A DNA stretch of 64,000 nt from Odontocerum albicorne (Eukaryota; Arthropoda; Insecta; Trichoptera; Odontoceridae). Positions 10,305-20,974 of this stretch are shown in pieces. Made by a program: the position numbers and the translations under genes. How positions within the stretch are numbered: the stretch's first letter is position 1; each line of letters starts with the position of its first letter. Below the pieces are notes generated by a model. The model worked only from the letters and a program-made list of their open reading frames with translations, was not told where the DNA came from and ran no database searches. The stretch is from positions 18,647,240 to 18,711,239 of the forward strand of contig OX463863.1 of the NCBI GenBank assembly GCA_949825065.1. The letters are read 5' to 3'.

Positions 10305-10850
10305 GTAAACTTAATAAACTCATATTGTTAAAATAAAATAAATGTGTGAGATATGAAAATCAATTAACTTATGTTGTATGAGTGGTGTTCAACGTACAGG
10401 TACACACCACCTATTCCATACCTGGCATGGATAAGGTGGTGTGTACTTTTAGGCCAGAATGTTTTTGACATTTTTATTGTGAAAAATATTTAAATCATTA
10501 TCATAAGAAAAAAGTTGATTAATCACGTTATGTTGATGTTCTGTTATGTTGTATACCTTATTTTGATAAATTCAATGATTTTCCTGTCTCTAAATTAAAT
10601 TCAGAGTTATCACTACACTAATAACTGTAGAATATGAAACGCAGCGCACAAATTTCATTTAGTTCATTATATAAATTTATGCCTAAAAATATTATAACAC
10701 ATAATGGCTGTCAAATGGATCACTTAAGAAAAATGACAATATCTGGATCAGAATTCATCTTAACAAGTGACAAAAATGATCATGATCTACTAGAGATGGC
10801 AGTATCTATACTAATTATACAAAATTACAACCATATGTCGAATTGGTAAT
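10305..10850 (+). repeat. Duplicated intron segment, copy 2 (no Tc1 insertion)
   Basis: It follows the A exon directly and matches 195-735 and 16771-17330, including the hairpin near 10399-10444. Here the sequence AATAAACTCATATTGTTAAA is uninterrupted, which gives the empty site for the Tc1 element found in the other two copies. Confidence 0.8.
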
Positions 10851-11289
10851 ATAAACTCAACACTATTAATGCTTATATAGCCGTGCTGGCCTGTGCGGTA
10901 CTAATTTATATGTGGATTATTCAGTGCTTGGCATTGAAACTGTTAAAAAATGAATCAATATCATCTGAAGACCATAAAATATAAGGTAGTTCTGCTGATG
11001 AGAACCAAATCATTGCCCTTATTTTTCTTCTGCCCCTAACTTGGAACTATTACATATATTAACTGCACCATCAATCTTCTTGAGCATTCAATCAAATAAT
11101 CTTCTTGAGTCACAAATAGTAGCTTAAAAACCATGCCATATTAAGATAAGATGAGTGCTGTGTTTACCTTATTGTCAGTTCAGACTTATTAACAGAAATA
11201 CAAAGAAACGAGGTTACAAGTTGTTGATAGTATATTATCTATTCGTTTTATTACTTCAGAAGATTTGAACTTGTATGTTTTTTTCATAG
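10851..11289. other. Rest of intron 1 of zinc-finger gene 1
   Basis: AT-rich non-coding sequence ending in the acceptor tract TTTTTTTCATAG before the B exon. No other feature seen. Confidence 0.5.
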
Positions 11290-11544
11290 ATATTAAAGCC
11301 CAGCCATCTTATGATACAGTCAATAAAGAAATTACCTCAGTAATGAGTTCACAAAGGAAATCCTATGATTTAGAATTGGAAGGTTGTTCACATATTTTCA
11401 TAAAAGAAGAAAATGTACCAGAGGATACTGCGCCAGTATTACCTGATTTTGGTATAGACATACAGGAAGTGGATATAAAAAAGGAATGTGCTCGAGACAG
11501 TAACACAGAGACTGTTGATGTTTCTGACACGCATGCAATAACGA
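11290..11544 (+). CDS. Zinc-finger gene 1, type B exon
   Basis: This is a symmetric phase 1-1 exon of 255 nt. The acceptor is CATAG at 11289 and the donor ACGA/GTGAGT at 11545. It encodes IKAQPSYDTVNKEITSVMSS, then SHIFIKEENVPEDTAPVLPD and DIQEVDIKKECA. The core repeats the type A layout: acidic, with two hydrophobic-Lys-x-Glu motifs (IKEE and IKKE) about 30 residues apart. A and B are therefore probably ancient duplicates of each other. The internal ATG at 11343 aligns with the ATG of other B exons and could serve as an alternative start if exon A is skipped. Paralogues are at 23022 and 41305. Confidence 0.75.
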
Positions 11545-11835
11545 GTGAGTATAATTATTTTAATTGTTATCTGAATAAGTTTTCGCTTATTCATTAAATT
11601 CTGAACAATATAATTTTTTTATTTGGTTTGAAATAGGATTCAAGTTAAGCCTTAGCATAAATAATAAAGATAAAATGTTTTACCTGTAAATTTTTTCTAA
11701 ATTAACAATTCAACACAAGTTAATCGTTGTGTAAATCAAAGAACTCAAATTTGAGTAATGCTTTATAACAAAAAGAGCTGAGATTTATCTTTTCAATAAT
11801 ATAGAGATTTTTTCTTAATTTTAATATATTTTTAG

Positions 11836-12653
11836 ATTCAGGTGATATGAGCAGCCAATTTAGTAAAGAGAAAAGCAGTGAAAATGGTTCTCATGGCTTT
11901 GAACATTGTGAAAACATGTTTAAATATCATGAAATGAGCCATAGTGAAGAGAAGCCTTACAGCTGTGGACAATGTGATAAAACATTCTCACAAAAATGCA
12001 ATTTAAAATGTCATGAAAGGATTCATAGTGGAGATAAGCCTTACAGATGTGGACAATGTGATAAAACATTTTCACAGAAATGCAATTTAAAATATCATGA
12101 AAGGATTCATAGTGGAGATCAGCCTTACAGCTGTAGACAATGTGATAAAACATTCTCACGAAAAGATTTTTTTAAATCTCATGAAATGGTTCATAGTGGA
12201 GAGAAGCCTTACAGCTGTGGACAATGTGATAAAACATTCTCACAAAAATGCAATTTAAAATGTCATGAAAGGATTCATAGTGGAGATAAGCCTTACAGCT
12301 GTGGACAATGTGATAAAACATTCTCACAAAAATGCAATTTAAAATGGCATGAAAGGATTCATAGTGAAGATAAGCCTTACAGATGTGGACAATGTGATAA
12401 AACATTCTCACAGAAATGCAATTTAACATATCATGAAAGGATTCATAGTGGAGATCAGCCTTACAGCTGTGCACAATGTGATAAAACATTCTCACGAAAA
12501 GATTTTTTTAAATCTCATGAAATGGTTCATAGTAGAATGAAGCCTTACAGCTGTGGAAAATGTGATAAGACATTCTTACGAAAAAGTGACTTGATATCTC
12601 ATGAAAGGATTCATAGTCGAAGGAAGCGTTACAGCTGTGGACAGTGTGATTAG
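11836..12653 (+). CDS. Zinc-finger gene 1, C2H2 finger exon up to an internal TAG
   Basis: The acceptor is TTTTTAG at 11835. Two bases complete the phase-1 codon and the frame reads SGDMSSQFSKEKS. After one degenerate half-finger (CENMFKYHEMSH) come eight C2H2 fingers of the C-x2-C-x12-H-x3-H type joined by [13 protein letters not shown] linkers. The helices include QKCNLKCHERIH, RKDFFKSHEMVH and RKSDLISHERIH. A TAG at 12651 cuts the ninth finger immediately after CGQCD; other fingers have AAG there, so one A-to-T change explains it. With exons A and B the product would be 417 residues. The fingers should bind DNA in the nucleus; the target is unknown. It may be a truncated functional gene or a recent pseudogene. 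Confidence 0.8.
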
Positions 12654-14394
12654 ACATTCTCACGAAAAGACAAATTAAAAGATCATGAAAGGATTCATAG
12701 TAGAGAAAAGCCTTACATCTGTGGACAATGTGATAAGACATTCTCAAATAAAAATTATTTGAAATCTCATGAAAAGATTCATAGTGGAGAAAAGCCCTTC
12801 AGCTGTGGACAATGTGATAAGACATTTTCAACAATAGGATATTTAAAACATCATGAAAGGATTCATAGTGGAATGAAGCCTTACAGCTGTGGACAATGTG
12901 ATAAGACATTCTCACGAAAAGACAAATTAAAAGATCATGAAAGGATTCATAGTGGAGAAAAGCCTTACATTTGTGGACAATGTGATAAGATATTCTCAAA
13001 TAAAAACTATTTGAAATCTCATGAAAGGATTCATAGTGGAGAGAAGCCTTACAGCTGTGGACAATGTGATAAGACATTTTCAACAATAGGATATTTAAAA
13101 CATCATGAAAGGATTCATAGTGGAATGAAGCCTTACAGCTGTGGACAATGTGATAAGACATTCTCACGAAAAGACAAATTAAAAGATCATGAAAGGATTC
13201 ATAGTGGAGAAAAGCCTTACATTTGTGGACAATGTGATAAGATATTCTCAAATAAAAACTATTTGAAATCTCATGAAAGGATTCATAGTGGAGAGAAGCC
13301 TTACAGCTGTGGACAATGTGATAAGACATTTTCAACAATAGGATATTTAAAACATCATGAAAGGATTCATAGTGGAATGAAGCCTTACAGCTGTGGACAA
13401 TGTGATAAGACATTCTCACGAAAAGACAAATTAAAAGATCATGAAAGGATTCATAGTGGAGAAAAGCCTTACATTTGTGGACAATGTGATAAGATATTCT
13501 CAAATAAAAACTATTTGAAATCTCATGAAAAGATTCATAGTGGAGAAAAGCCCTTCAGCTGTGGACAATGTGATAAGACATTTTCAACAATAGGATATTT
13601 AAAACATCATGAAAGGATTCATAGTGGAATGAAGCCTTACAGCTGTGGACAATGTGATAAGACATTCTCACGAAAAGACAAATTAAAAGATCATGAAAGG
13701 ATTCATAGTGGAGAAAAGCCTTACATTTGTGGACAATGTGATAAGATATTCTCAAATAAAAACTATTTGAAATCTCATGAAAGGATTCATAGTGGAGAGA
13801 AGCCTTACAGCTGTGGACAATGTGATAAGACATTTTCAACAATAGGATATTTAAAACATCATGAAAGGATTCATAGTGGAATGAAGCCTTACAGCTGTGG
13901 ACAATGTGATAAGACATTCTTACGAAAAAATGAGTGGAAATCTCACGAAAGGATTCAAAGTGGAATGAAGCCTTACAGCTGTGGACAATGTGATAAGACA
14001 TTCTCACGAAAAGACAATTTAAGAGAGCATGAAAGGATTCATAGTGGAGATAAGCCTTACAGCTGTAGACAATGTGATAAAAAGTTCTTACGAAAACATT
14101 TTTTAAAATCTCATGAAATAGTTAGAGAAGCCTTACAGCTGTAAGCAATGTGATAAAACATTCTCACAAAGAGGTTATTTAAAATATCATGAAAGGATTC
14201 ATAGTGGAGAGAAGCCTTACAACTGTGGACAATGTGATAAGACATTTTCACGGAAAAATAGTTTGAATTCTCATGAAAGAATTCATAGTGGAGAAAAGCC
14301 TTACAGCTGTGGGCAATGTGATAAGACATTTTCAACAATAGGCTATTTAAAATATCATGAAAGGATTCATAGTGGAGAGAAGCCTTACAGCTAG
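12654..14394 (+). pseudogene. Remaining finger array of gene 1, after the TAG
   Basis: The same frame continues past the TAG with about eighteen more C2H2 fingers to 14144. A loss of about eight bases at 14119-14123 (HEIV joined directly to the linker) then shifts frame. Three further fingers follow in the new frame, ending GEKPYS and TAG at 14392. One finger has HERIQ in place of HERIH, losing a zinc ligand. The part 12780-13895 is a tandem array of a 252-bp, three-finger unit. Apart from the three lesions the fingers look perfect, so inactivation was recent, or the sequence contains assembly errors or a readthrough codon. Confidence 0.8.
12780..13895 (+). repeat. 252-bp three-finger tandem repeat
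   Basis: The finger trio with helices TIGYLKHH, RKDKLKDH and NKNYLKSH repeats at exactly 252 bp; the word ACAATAGGAT starts at 12831, 13083, 13335, 13587 and 13839. Variants KPFSC and HEKIH recur 756 bp apart (near 12790 and 13546), so a three-unit block was itself duplicated. The copies are almost identical, which implies recent unequal exchange or gene conversion. Confidence 0.95.
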
Positions 14395-14429
14395 CTTCCT
14401 TTGATGTTTAGCAATATTTTTAGATTCCA

Positions 14430-14910
14430 GAAGCTAGGAAAGGACTTCAACAACCCCAGATTACAAACGTACATACCATAATACCATTTCCCTGTCAGTA
14501 TAGTCAGAGTGCCTGGTCTTCCTATCTCGGCACACATCCTTAGCCTCTTCTACATCCATACACCTTTTCATATGACTTCTATGATATCTCTGATTTTTTA
14601 CATGTCCTTTCAGAATATCATTTACTTGATCCAACAATACTTTTCTTGACCTTCCTCTCACACATTTGCACTATACTATATCTGTTTTGTTAATTTTTCT
14701 TCATTCATTCTTTCCATATGCCGTTTGTTGTAATTGCTTTTCCTTTCACTCTTTTGTATCACCATCACTTTGAAGTATGCAACATTCATTCTCAGATTAT
14801 TCTCTTCGCATCTCTCATACATTGGATAACAAAAATACTTGAAAGAAAGAAAATAGGTGACACTGGAGGATGAAAAAGAATGTGGTGGTACTGACAGGTT
14901 TAATACCACA
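14430..14910 (-). pseudogene. LINE reverse transcriptase fragments
   Basis: On the minus strand CEENNLRMNVAYFKVMVIQK, near 14750-14815, matches the block after the RT palm where 'L-x-(I/M)-N-x-x-K-(T/S)-K-V-M' is conserved. A second piece nearer the stop, RGRSRKVLLDQVNDILK and MDVEEAKDVCRDR, matches the 'GRP(R/K)-x-x-W-x-D' C-terminal block. The intervening region is missing or scrambled. It is a dead non-LTR retrotransposon lying directly downstream of gene 1. Confidence 0.65.
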
Positions 14911-15320
14911 ATGTTGAAATTTGGATTAAATGGGAAGACAGGAAATTAAAAACAATACAATTTTTTAAATAATTTATACTATAGAAGTCGTTGGAAGATT
15001 ACAAAAGTCACCATTTATTACAAAAATTTGACAAAGTTGTAAAAGTATCCCTGGCCGCCACAAGGTCAGGATGGTCAGTTGGACAGAAGGTAGTTCGGTG
15101 GATAGCTGTATGGAGCTCCTCCCTATTTTCAGAAAATACTTTCCTCACAGCTCCTCAAAATGCAGTCGGTGGGTTGATCTGAGTAGCCATACAAATTGAA
15201 ACAGAATGAAAGGACTATAAAAAAGATTGCTGTTCACAAAAGAAATCAAGGGGCCGTTGAAACTTTTTTTAATTACAATTTATGGCATGGAAATATAATC
15301 TTCATTACCTGTTGTGAATG
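14911..15320. other. No recognisable feature
   Basis: A short open stretch around 14991-15180 has no recognisable motif. The rest is the flank of the decayed A exon. Confidence 0.4.
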
Positions 15321-15324
15321 TTTC

Positions 15325-15500
15325 CCGGTTACACAAAAGTGCAGATGTAATGGTGAAAGAAGAAAAGGCAAAAGATGGAGATACTGCAGCAGTGTTCCCC
15401 CAGTATGATATCAGTGTACATGAGGCAGATATCAAACAGGAGTGTGCGCAAGATATCAGGGCAGATTCCAGACATGTTGTTGATAATCTCACAGACCCAA
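15325..15500 (+). pseudogene. Decayed type A leader exon
   Basis: The coding part from VMVKEEKAKDGDTAAVFPQY through DISVHEADIKQECA to the donor CCCAA/GTAAAC is nearly identical to exon A of gene 1. However, the acceptor TTTCCAG has become TTTCCCG, and 18 bases containing the initiator ATG are missing (GTTATAG...CTACACAAAAG has become GTTACACAAAAG). It cannot be spliced or initiated as in the paralogue. A Tc1 element sits 18 bases after its donor. Confidence 0.85.
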
Positions 15501-15518
15501 GTAAACTTAATAAACTTA

Positions 15519-16769
15519 CAGTATGTTTGATAAGAGCGTGTACAGCTACATTTTTTTCCTTGAAACCATTAGATGATAGATTCAAACGCGAACAGGTAGC
15601 AGGATCCTTCCCCCAAGATACTTTGTATAGAAAAACTCTGTTGTAGTTTAACCTTGGTTACACAAGAACATATTTTACTATGAGTGCCATGTACGCATCA
15701 CGTTACGAAGCCGTGTTTCTATGTACACATCCGAAAAGACTGAAAATATCGTACGGAGCCTCTGCTAAATACATGAGAAAGTCGAAGACATTTGTAAGAG
15801 GGTGAAACGCTATTCCAACGGAAAAAAATTCGATGACTTACCAGATCGTGGCACTACACAGAAAACAACGAAAAAGGAAGACAGAGTGATTGTACGGGTG
15901 TTTTGAGAAGAATCCTCGTCTATCATTGCGTAGCAGACAGGCGGTTTTGCGTGAAAAGGGTCTAATTGTGTCATGTGACACTATAAAAAGACATTTACCA
16001 GCTCATGGAGTGAAATTTCGAAGCCTTGTGAAGAAGCTACTACTGTTCGAAAAACAAGTCGAAAAAAGACTTACTTGGGTGAAAGAAAATTTGAACCGTG
16101 ATTTGGACAACGTAATTTTTTCAGACTAAATGTTCTTTCATTAATCATACCTGGTGTACCTGCACCAATAGACTCATCCAGCGGACCGTTAAACACCCGG
16201 CAAAAGTCTACGTCTGGGGCTGTTTATCAAGCGGGGATTTGGTACTTTGCACATCTTCACAAATAATTTGAACGCTGCCAAAAAGATTAAAATATATCAG
16301 AAGACTTTATCACTATCTGCCCAAAAGTGGTTTATAAGAAAAAATGAAAATTAGCTACTGCAAGAGGACAAGGACCCAAAACATCGGAGTCGTCTTTGTA
16401 CTACGTGGAAACAGGAAATGACATTGACGTAATGGATTGGCCGCCGCAGTCACCAGATGCAAATCCCATAAAAAATGTTTGGGCACTCATGAAGTTTAAG
16501 CTCCGAGGGAAAAAGATCTGGAACGTCAAGCGGTTATTTTGACAGATTTGTTTTATATGGAAGTCTTTGCCCCTGGATTATGCTATAAAATGAGTAGAAA
16601 GTATGCCTCGCAGATGCCGGGCAATTATTACTGGTGGAGGCGACTGGAAAACTTATTAATAATAAAGCATCACAGTTTATATCATGTAGTATGTGTGTAT
16701 TTTTTTTTTAATGCCTTATCCCAAATATTTTTTCAAGTTTCTCCGTACATATTCTTGTCAAACAGACTG
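15519..16769 (+). mobile_element. Tc1-like transposon with decayed transposase
   Basis: The ends are CAGTATGTTTGATAAGA and its near reverse complement, the latter reading TCTTGTCAAACAGACTG. The left end follows TA; the right TA has become TG here but is still TA in the copy at 194. Length is 1251 bp. The transposase relic (about 15780-16690) shows NPRLSLRSRQAVLREKGL, VKENLNRDLDNVIFSD (first Asp) and a DKDPKHRSR block with the second Asp. The third catalytic Glu block reads NPIKNVWALMK, with Lys where Tc1-type DD34E enzymes have Glu. There are several frameshifts and stops. It inserted into intron 1 sequence next to the A exon at 15325. Confidence 0.9.
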
Positions 16770-16770
16770 T

Positions 16771-17330
16771 GTATTGTTAAAATAAAATAAATATGTGAGA
16801 TATGACAATCATTCAACGTAACTTATGTTGTATGAGTGCTGTTTAACCTACAGGTACACACCACCTATTCCATACCAGGCATGGATAAGGTGGTGTGTAT
16901 CTTTAGGCCAGAATTTTTCTGACATTTTTATTTTGAAAATATTTAAATCATTAAAATAAGTAAAAAGTTGATTAATCATGGTATGTTGATATTCTGTTAT
17001 GTTTTATACCTCATTTAGGTCAAATTTAATGATTTTTTTCCTTCAATTGAATTCAAAGTTATCTCTGCTCTAAAAAATATAACATATGAAACGCAATGCT
17101 TTAATTTCATTTTATTCTTTATATAAAATTATGTCAAAAATATTGCAACACAGATGTTTTATAAAATATGAGAAATCCACTTTTAAAAACTACTGACACG
17201 CCAACAATCAACACATAATGACTTAAACGGATCACTTTAGAAAAATGACAATATCTCGATCAGAAATTATCTTAACAAGTGACAATAATATTCATGATCT
17301 ACTACAGAGATGGCAGTATCTGTACTGATT
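16771..17330 (+). repeat. Duplicated intron segment, copy 3
   Basis: It closely matches 195-735 including the hairpin near 16855-16901. Together with the shared Tc1 insertion and the following LINE end, the stretch 16573-17530 is a duplicate of 1-960. Confidence 0.85.
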
Positions 17331-17334
17331 GTAA

Positions 17335-17820
17335 AAACTTAGAACCACTTTCATCGAGAGGAAGGGAAGATGCAGACTCAGCAGAGACACACGACACGCA
17401 TGGCAACTGATCAAATGTTCACTATCCCTTGAGTGAAAACATCTTTTGTCCAAAGGCAATATGCCTATTTAGCCCCCATGACATACAAATGGGGTGCCGA
17501 ATACAATAAAGGCAAAGGGAGGAAAGCAATTAAGGCAGTCGATCGGAGCGTGGTTGTTATTGCGACAGGAGTTAGAGTACTTGGGCTTGCAAGAGGAATG
17601 ACTTGTGGAAAAGGTTTGTGTGAGCTCTTGAGTGTGGCGTTTTTTGTTGTTTTATATTTTTATTTTTATGATTGTGTGCGATATATTGTGGGATGAATGT
17701 TTTGGTTTGTCTGGAGTGATGAAGTGTGAGGAGTTTGATTTCGCGTGATGTATACATATGTAATTGAGCGTCACTGTTTGTCAGGTTGATGAGAATGTGT
17801 AATGGGGTTTTATATTAAGG
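17335..17820 (+). pseudogene. Non-LTR retrotransposon 3' end, copy 2
   Basis: VKTSFVQRQYAYLAP near 17430-17480 repeats the fragment at 840-900. The following 300 bases (GATCGGAGCGTGGTTGTTAT, GTGTGCGATATATTGTGGG, TTGTCAGGTTGATGAGAAT) match 59880-60210. They look like the 3' untranslated part of the same element. A mariner relic interrupts the sequence from about 17821. Confidence 0.5.
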
Positions 17821-18489
17821 GGACTGAAAAGAAATAAAAAAATTCATTCAATTACAAAAAATAACTTTATTTAAAAAAAATACTTAAAAACTAATCTACA
17901 AAATAATGCTTAATTGTTGACAGTATATGTCGGCAGTAATTGTTTCGCCTGGTTTTAGTATTTCAAAGTGAATAACTCAGGTGCTATCCCACCACACATA
18001 AAGAAGTACCTTTTTTACCGGTAGAGACGGTTTTGGAGTAGGAATAGCAACCTAACCCGGTGCAAGCTGTAGTTTTTTCGTGTTTGATTATAGTATAGAA
18101 CCTATTTTTCGTCACAATTCGCAGCAGAAAGGGTTCAGACTCATGCCTGGATAAGAGAGACGCACAGATAGTACGTCGCTGTTCTAGTGCAGTTAATAAT
18201 AACGTACGAGGAACCCAAATTCCTTGTCTGTAACTTTTCCCTATGCGATGAAGGTGATCCTGTATAGTTGACCATGGCCAGCTATCGTAAGCTGGCTTGA
18301 TAATGCTGAGATGGATTGTCGAGGATCAGACTCCACTAAAGACTTCCACCTGTGACACTTATTAAGTGTCAATACATCTCCGTACGTTTCCTTCATTTTC
18401 TGCGTCACTTCTTTCGCTTTCATTTTTTGATCAAACAAAAATATCATACAATGACGCAAATGTTCTTCATCAATTGTTGGTCTCGACAT
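17821..18489 (-). pseudogene. Mariner transposase relic (N-terminal half and part of the core)
   Basis: From the ATG at 18489 the minus strand encodes MSRPTIDEEHLRHCMIFLFD, a QKMKAKEVTQKMKETYGDVL helix-turn-helix block, and a second block DPRQSISALSSQL. Between them the usual linker 'GRP' region has been deleted. Further on, other frames give GIWVPRTLLLTALEQRRTIC and KHEKTTACTG, but the first catalytic Asp block is lost (IVTKNRF where IVTGDEKW would stand). The copy ends near a DIYCQQL block, so the second and third Asp are missing. The 5' end of the gene abuts sequence otherwise found upstream of the A exon at 60462. Confidence 0.75.
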
Positions 18490-18557
18490 AACCTGTTGTT
18501 TTTTCGTAAATTATGTATATTTCTTGTCATGTGTAAAACAAATAAAAAGTAATATAA

Positions 18558-18640
18558 AACAATTGTGGCAACTGGGAACACTGGATGAAAGTTGTTAGTT
18601 GCAATTGTGACAACTGGAAACACTGAATGAAATCTATGAC
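18558..18640. repeat. Two tandem ~42-bp units
   Basis: AATTGTGGCAACTGGGAACA and AATTGTGACAACTGGAAACA head two consecutive units, each followed by CTGGATGAAA or CTGAATGAAA. Confidence 0.7.
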
Positions 18641-18786
18641 AATTAATTTGTAAAGATTTTTACAGTTACATTCTACAAATATTCTCTTGCTCTATTAAAT
18701 AATGACGGTTTCTAGTCAATAGAAGTATTTGCATGAGATATTAAATAACCTTTTTCTTAAAATGTCTTTCAACAATTTCCACAGCT

Positions 18787-19682
18787 TTATGGCTTCTCTC
18801 CACTATGAATTCTAGAATGACGTATTAAACTTTTATTTTTTGAGAATGTTCTCCCACATTGTCCACAGCTGTAAGGCTTCTCTCCACTATGAATCCTTTC
18901 ATGAGATTTCAAATTACTTTTTAGTGAGAATGTCTTTCCACAAATTCTACAATAGTATGGCATTTCTCCAATATGAATCCTTTCATGAGCTGTTAAATAA
19001 CTTTTTCTTGAGAATTTTTTCTCACAATTTTCACAGCTGTAAGGCTTTTCTATACTATGAATCTTTTCATGAGAATGTAAATTACTTTTTTGTGAAAATG
19101 TTTTATCACATTGTCCACAACTGTAGGGCTTCTCTCCACTATGAGTCCTTTCATGGGATTTCAAATTACTTTTTTGTGAGAATGTCTTTCCACAAATTCT
19201 ACAGTAGTATGGCATTTCTCCAATATGAATCCTTTCATGAGCTGTTAAATAACTTTTTCTTGAGAATTTCTTCTCACAATTTTTACAGCTGTAAAGCTTT
19301 TCTATACTATGAATCTTTTCATGAGAATGTAAATTACTTTTTTGTAAAAATGTCTTATCACATTGTCCACAACTGTAGGGCTTCTGTCCACTGTGAATCA
19401 TTTCATGAGAGTTTAAATAGTTTCTTCTTGAGAATTTCTTTGCACAAATTCCACAGCTGTAGGGCTTCTCTCCCGTATGAATCCGTTTATGAGATTTTAA
19501 ATCGTCTTTTTCTGAGAATTTCTTACCACACTGTGCACAGCTGAAGTGCTTCTCTCCACTATGAATTCTTGAATGGCGTTTTAAAACTCTTTTATCAGAG
19601 AATATCTTCTCACAATTTTCACAGCTGTAGGACTCTTTTCTGTATTTTACTGTATATATTTGATCATTCATATAACGTGAAC
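18787..19682 (-). CDS. Zinc-finger gene 2, C2H2 finger exon
   Basis: The minus-strand acceptor TTTTAG precedes 19682. Two bases complete the phase-1 codon, then SRYMNDQIYTVKYRKES leads into ten C2H2 fingers with HSGEKPYSC or HIGEMPYYC linkers. Fingers 4-6 and 7-9 are a duplicated trio (QKSNLHSHEKIH, RKSYLTAHERIH, QKSNLKSHERTH and variants). The frame ends HSGEKP-TAA at 18787; the sequence beyond still resembles one more decayed finger. Joined to B (23022-23279) and A (25356-25556) the CDS is 1341 nt, 446 residues. It is probably a nuclear DNA-binding protein with unknown target. This is the most intact finger gene on the left side. Confidence 0.85.
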
Positions 19683-19839
19683 CTAAAACATGTGACAATT
19701 TTGAAAAATTCAATCATATTCTTTTACAATATAAAGTCATAAAGTTAGGGAATTGTACAATTTTACAATTTTCTGCAATAAAGCTTTCATTATTTACTTT
19801 TTAATTGTTAACTATGTAAAACATTTTTTTCACTTTATC

Positions 19840-19996
19840 ATTTGAATAGATCCATCTTTTCATTTGAATAGATCTACCTTATCATTTGAATAGATCCACC
19901 TTATCATTTGAATAGATCCACCTTATCATTTGAATAGATCCACCTTTTCATTTGGATAGATCCACCTTATCATGTGAATAGATAAACCTCGACACC
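19840..19996. repeat. 22-bp minisatellite, about seven copies
   Basis: The unit is CCTTATCATTTGAATAGATC plus CA, with small variants (TTTTCATTTG, ATCATGTG). It sits in the intron just upstream of the finger exon of gene 2. Confidence 0.9.
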
Positions 19997-20104
19997 GAAA
20001 TACCCATTCTCAGTGATTATATTAACAAATTCTCTTATTTATTTTAATAATATACTGAAAGACTTAAGGGTTTGAAAAGTCATAACTTTTCAATCTTTTT
20101 TATT

Positions 20105-20625
20105 TTCTTTTTTACAGGTTATAGAGCTTTACTACCCCAAGATACTCAGCAGCGCCTGCAGTACGCCATTCGATTTCAACACCTAGCCAGAGATAACAAC
20201 ACCTAGCCAGAGATAACAACAACTTGATAATGAGTGATGAGGTCCATTTTCATTTAAATGGGTACATCAACAAACAAAACTGCAGATTTTGAAGTATTTG
20301 AAAATCCCAGGGAAATACATCAGCATCAATTGCATCCCAACAAATGCACAGTTTGATGTGGTGCTATGGCTGAAAGATTTATCGGCCCCTTATTTATTTG
20401 AAAATGCGGAGGGTCAGCCTGAAAGAATCAACGGGGCCCTGTATGGGGCAATGCTTGAAAATTTTTTACGCCCAGCGGTCGAAGATAATCAGGAGGTATG
20501 GTTCCAACAGGATGAAGCTACTGCACTGCCAGGGCGACGATGGCAGTGTGCGCAGTACAGCGATGTGCATACTTCAGCCTTTCATGGGCCAACCTATACT
20601 TCGGACAACTGAGTCCTTTAAAATG
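20105..20625 (+). pseudogene. DDE_3-type transposase relic
   Basis: In shifting frames the sequence gives ALLPQDTQQRLQYAIRFQHL, then LIMSDEVHFHLNGYINKQN (first catalytic Asp context), ENPREIHQHQLHP, GALYGAMLENFLRP and VEDNQEVWFQQDEATALPG (second Asp context). It matches the IS630/Tc1-mariner group of transposases that have 'SDExHFxLxG' and 'WFQQDGATxH' blocks. The third acidic residue was not found. A direct 20-bp duplication (AACACCTAGCCAGAGATAAC, twice at 20180-20220) and frameshifts show it is dead. Confidence 0.65.
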
Positions 20626-20974
20626 GATTAAATTATTTTGACTCATACAGTTTCACTTTGCAGTGCAAGAGAACAAGTTAATTGTATAATAAGTAAGTTA
20701 ATATAGGTTTATAGATATGGGATATAAATATACACATACATCCTGAAATTGGATATACGAGGGTCGATAAAAAAATAAAGAAAATGTTTTAATTTTGCGG
20801 GCTGTATGTGTTTGATTGAGCCCATCTTTTTTTTTAGTATTGGCAACACTATCTGTGATGTACATTTCAATAGCCATATTGGATGGGCAGTTTGTGTTTG
20901 AAAGTTTTTTAAGCCCACAGCCTATAACAATCCTGTTTAAGGCTCAAATTAACGGACTTAGTTTATACTTCAGA

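Noticed and set aside
12799..13503. Long open frames on the minus strand of the finger arrays (also 11920-12747, 13555-14338, and 18840-19544 and 37387-37833 on the plus strand)
   Set aside because: They are antisense shadows of repeated C2H2 codons; the repeated HYESF-type peptides simply mirror the finger unit.
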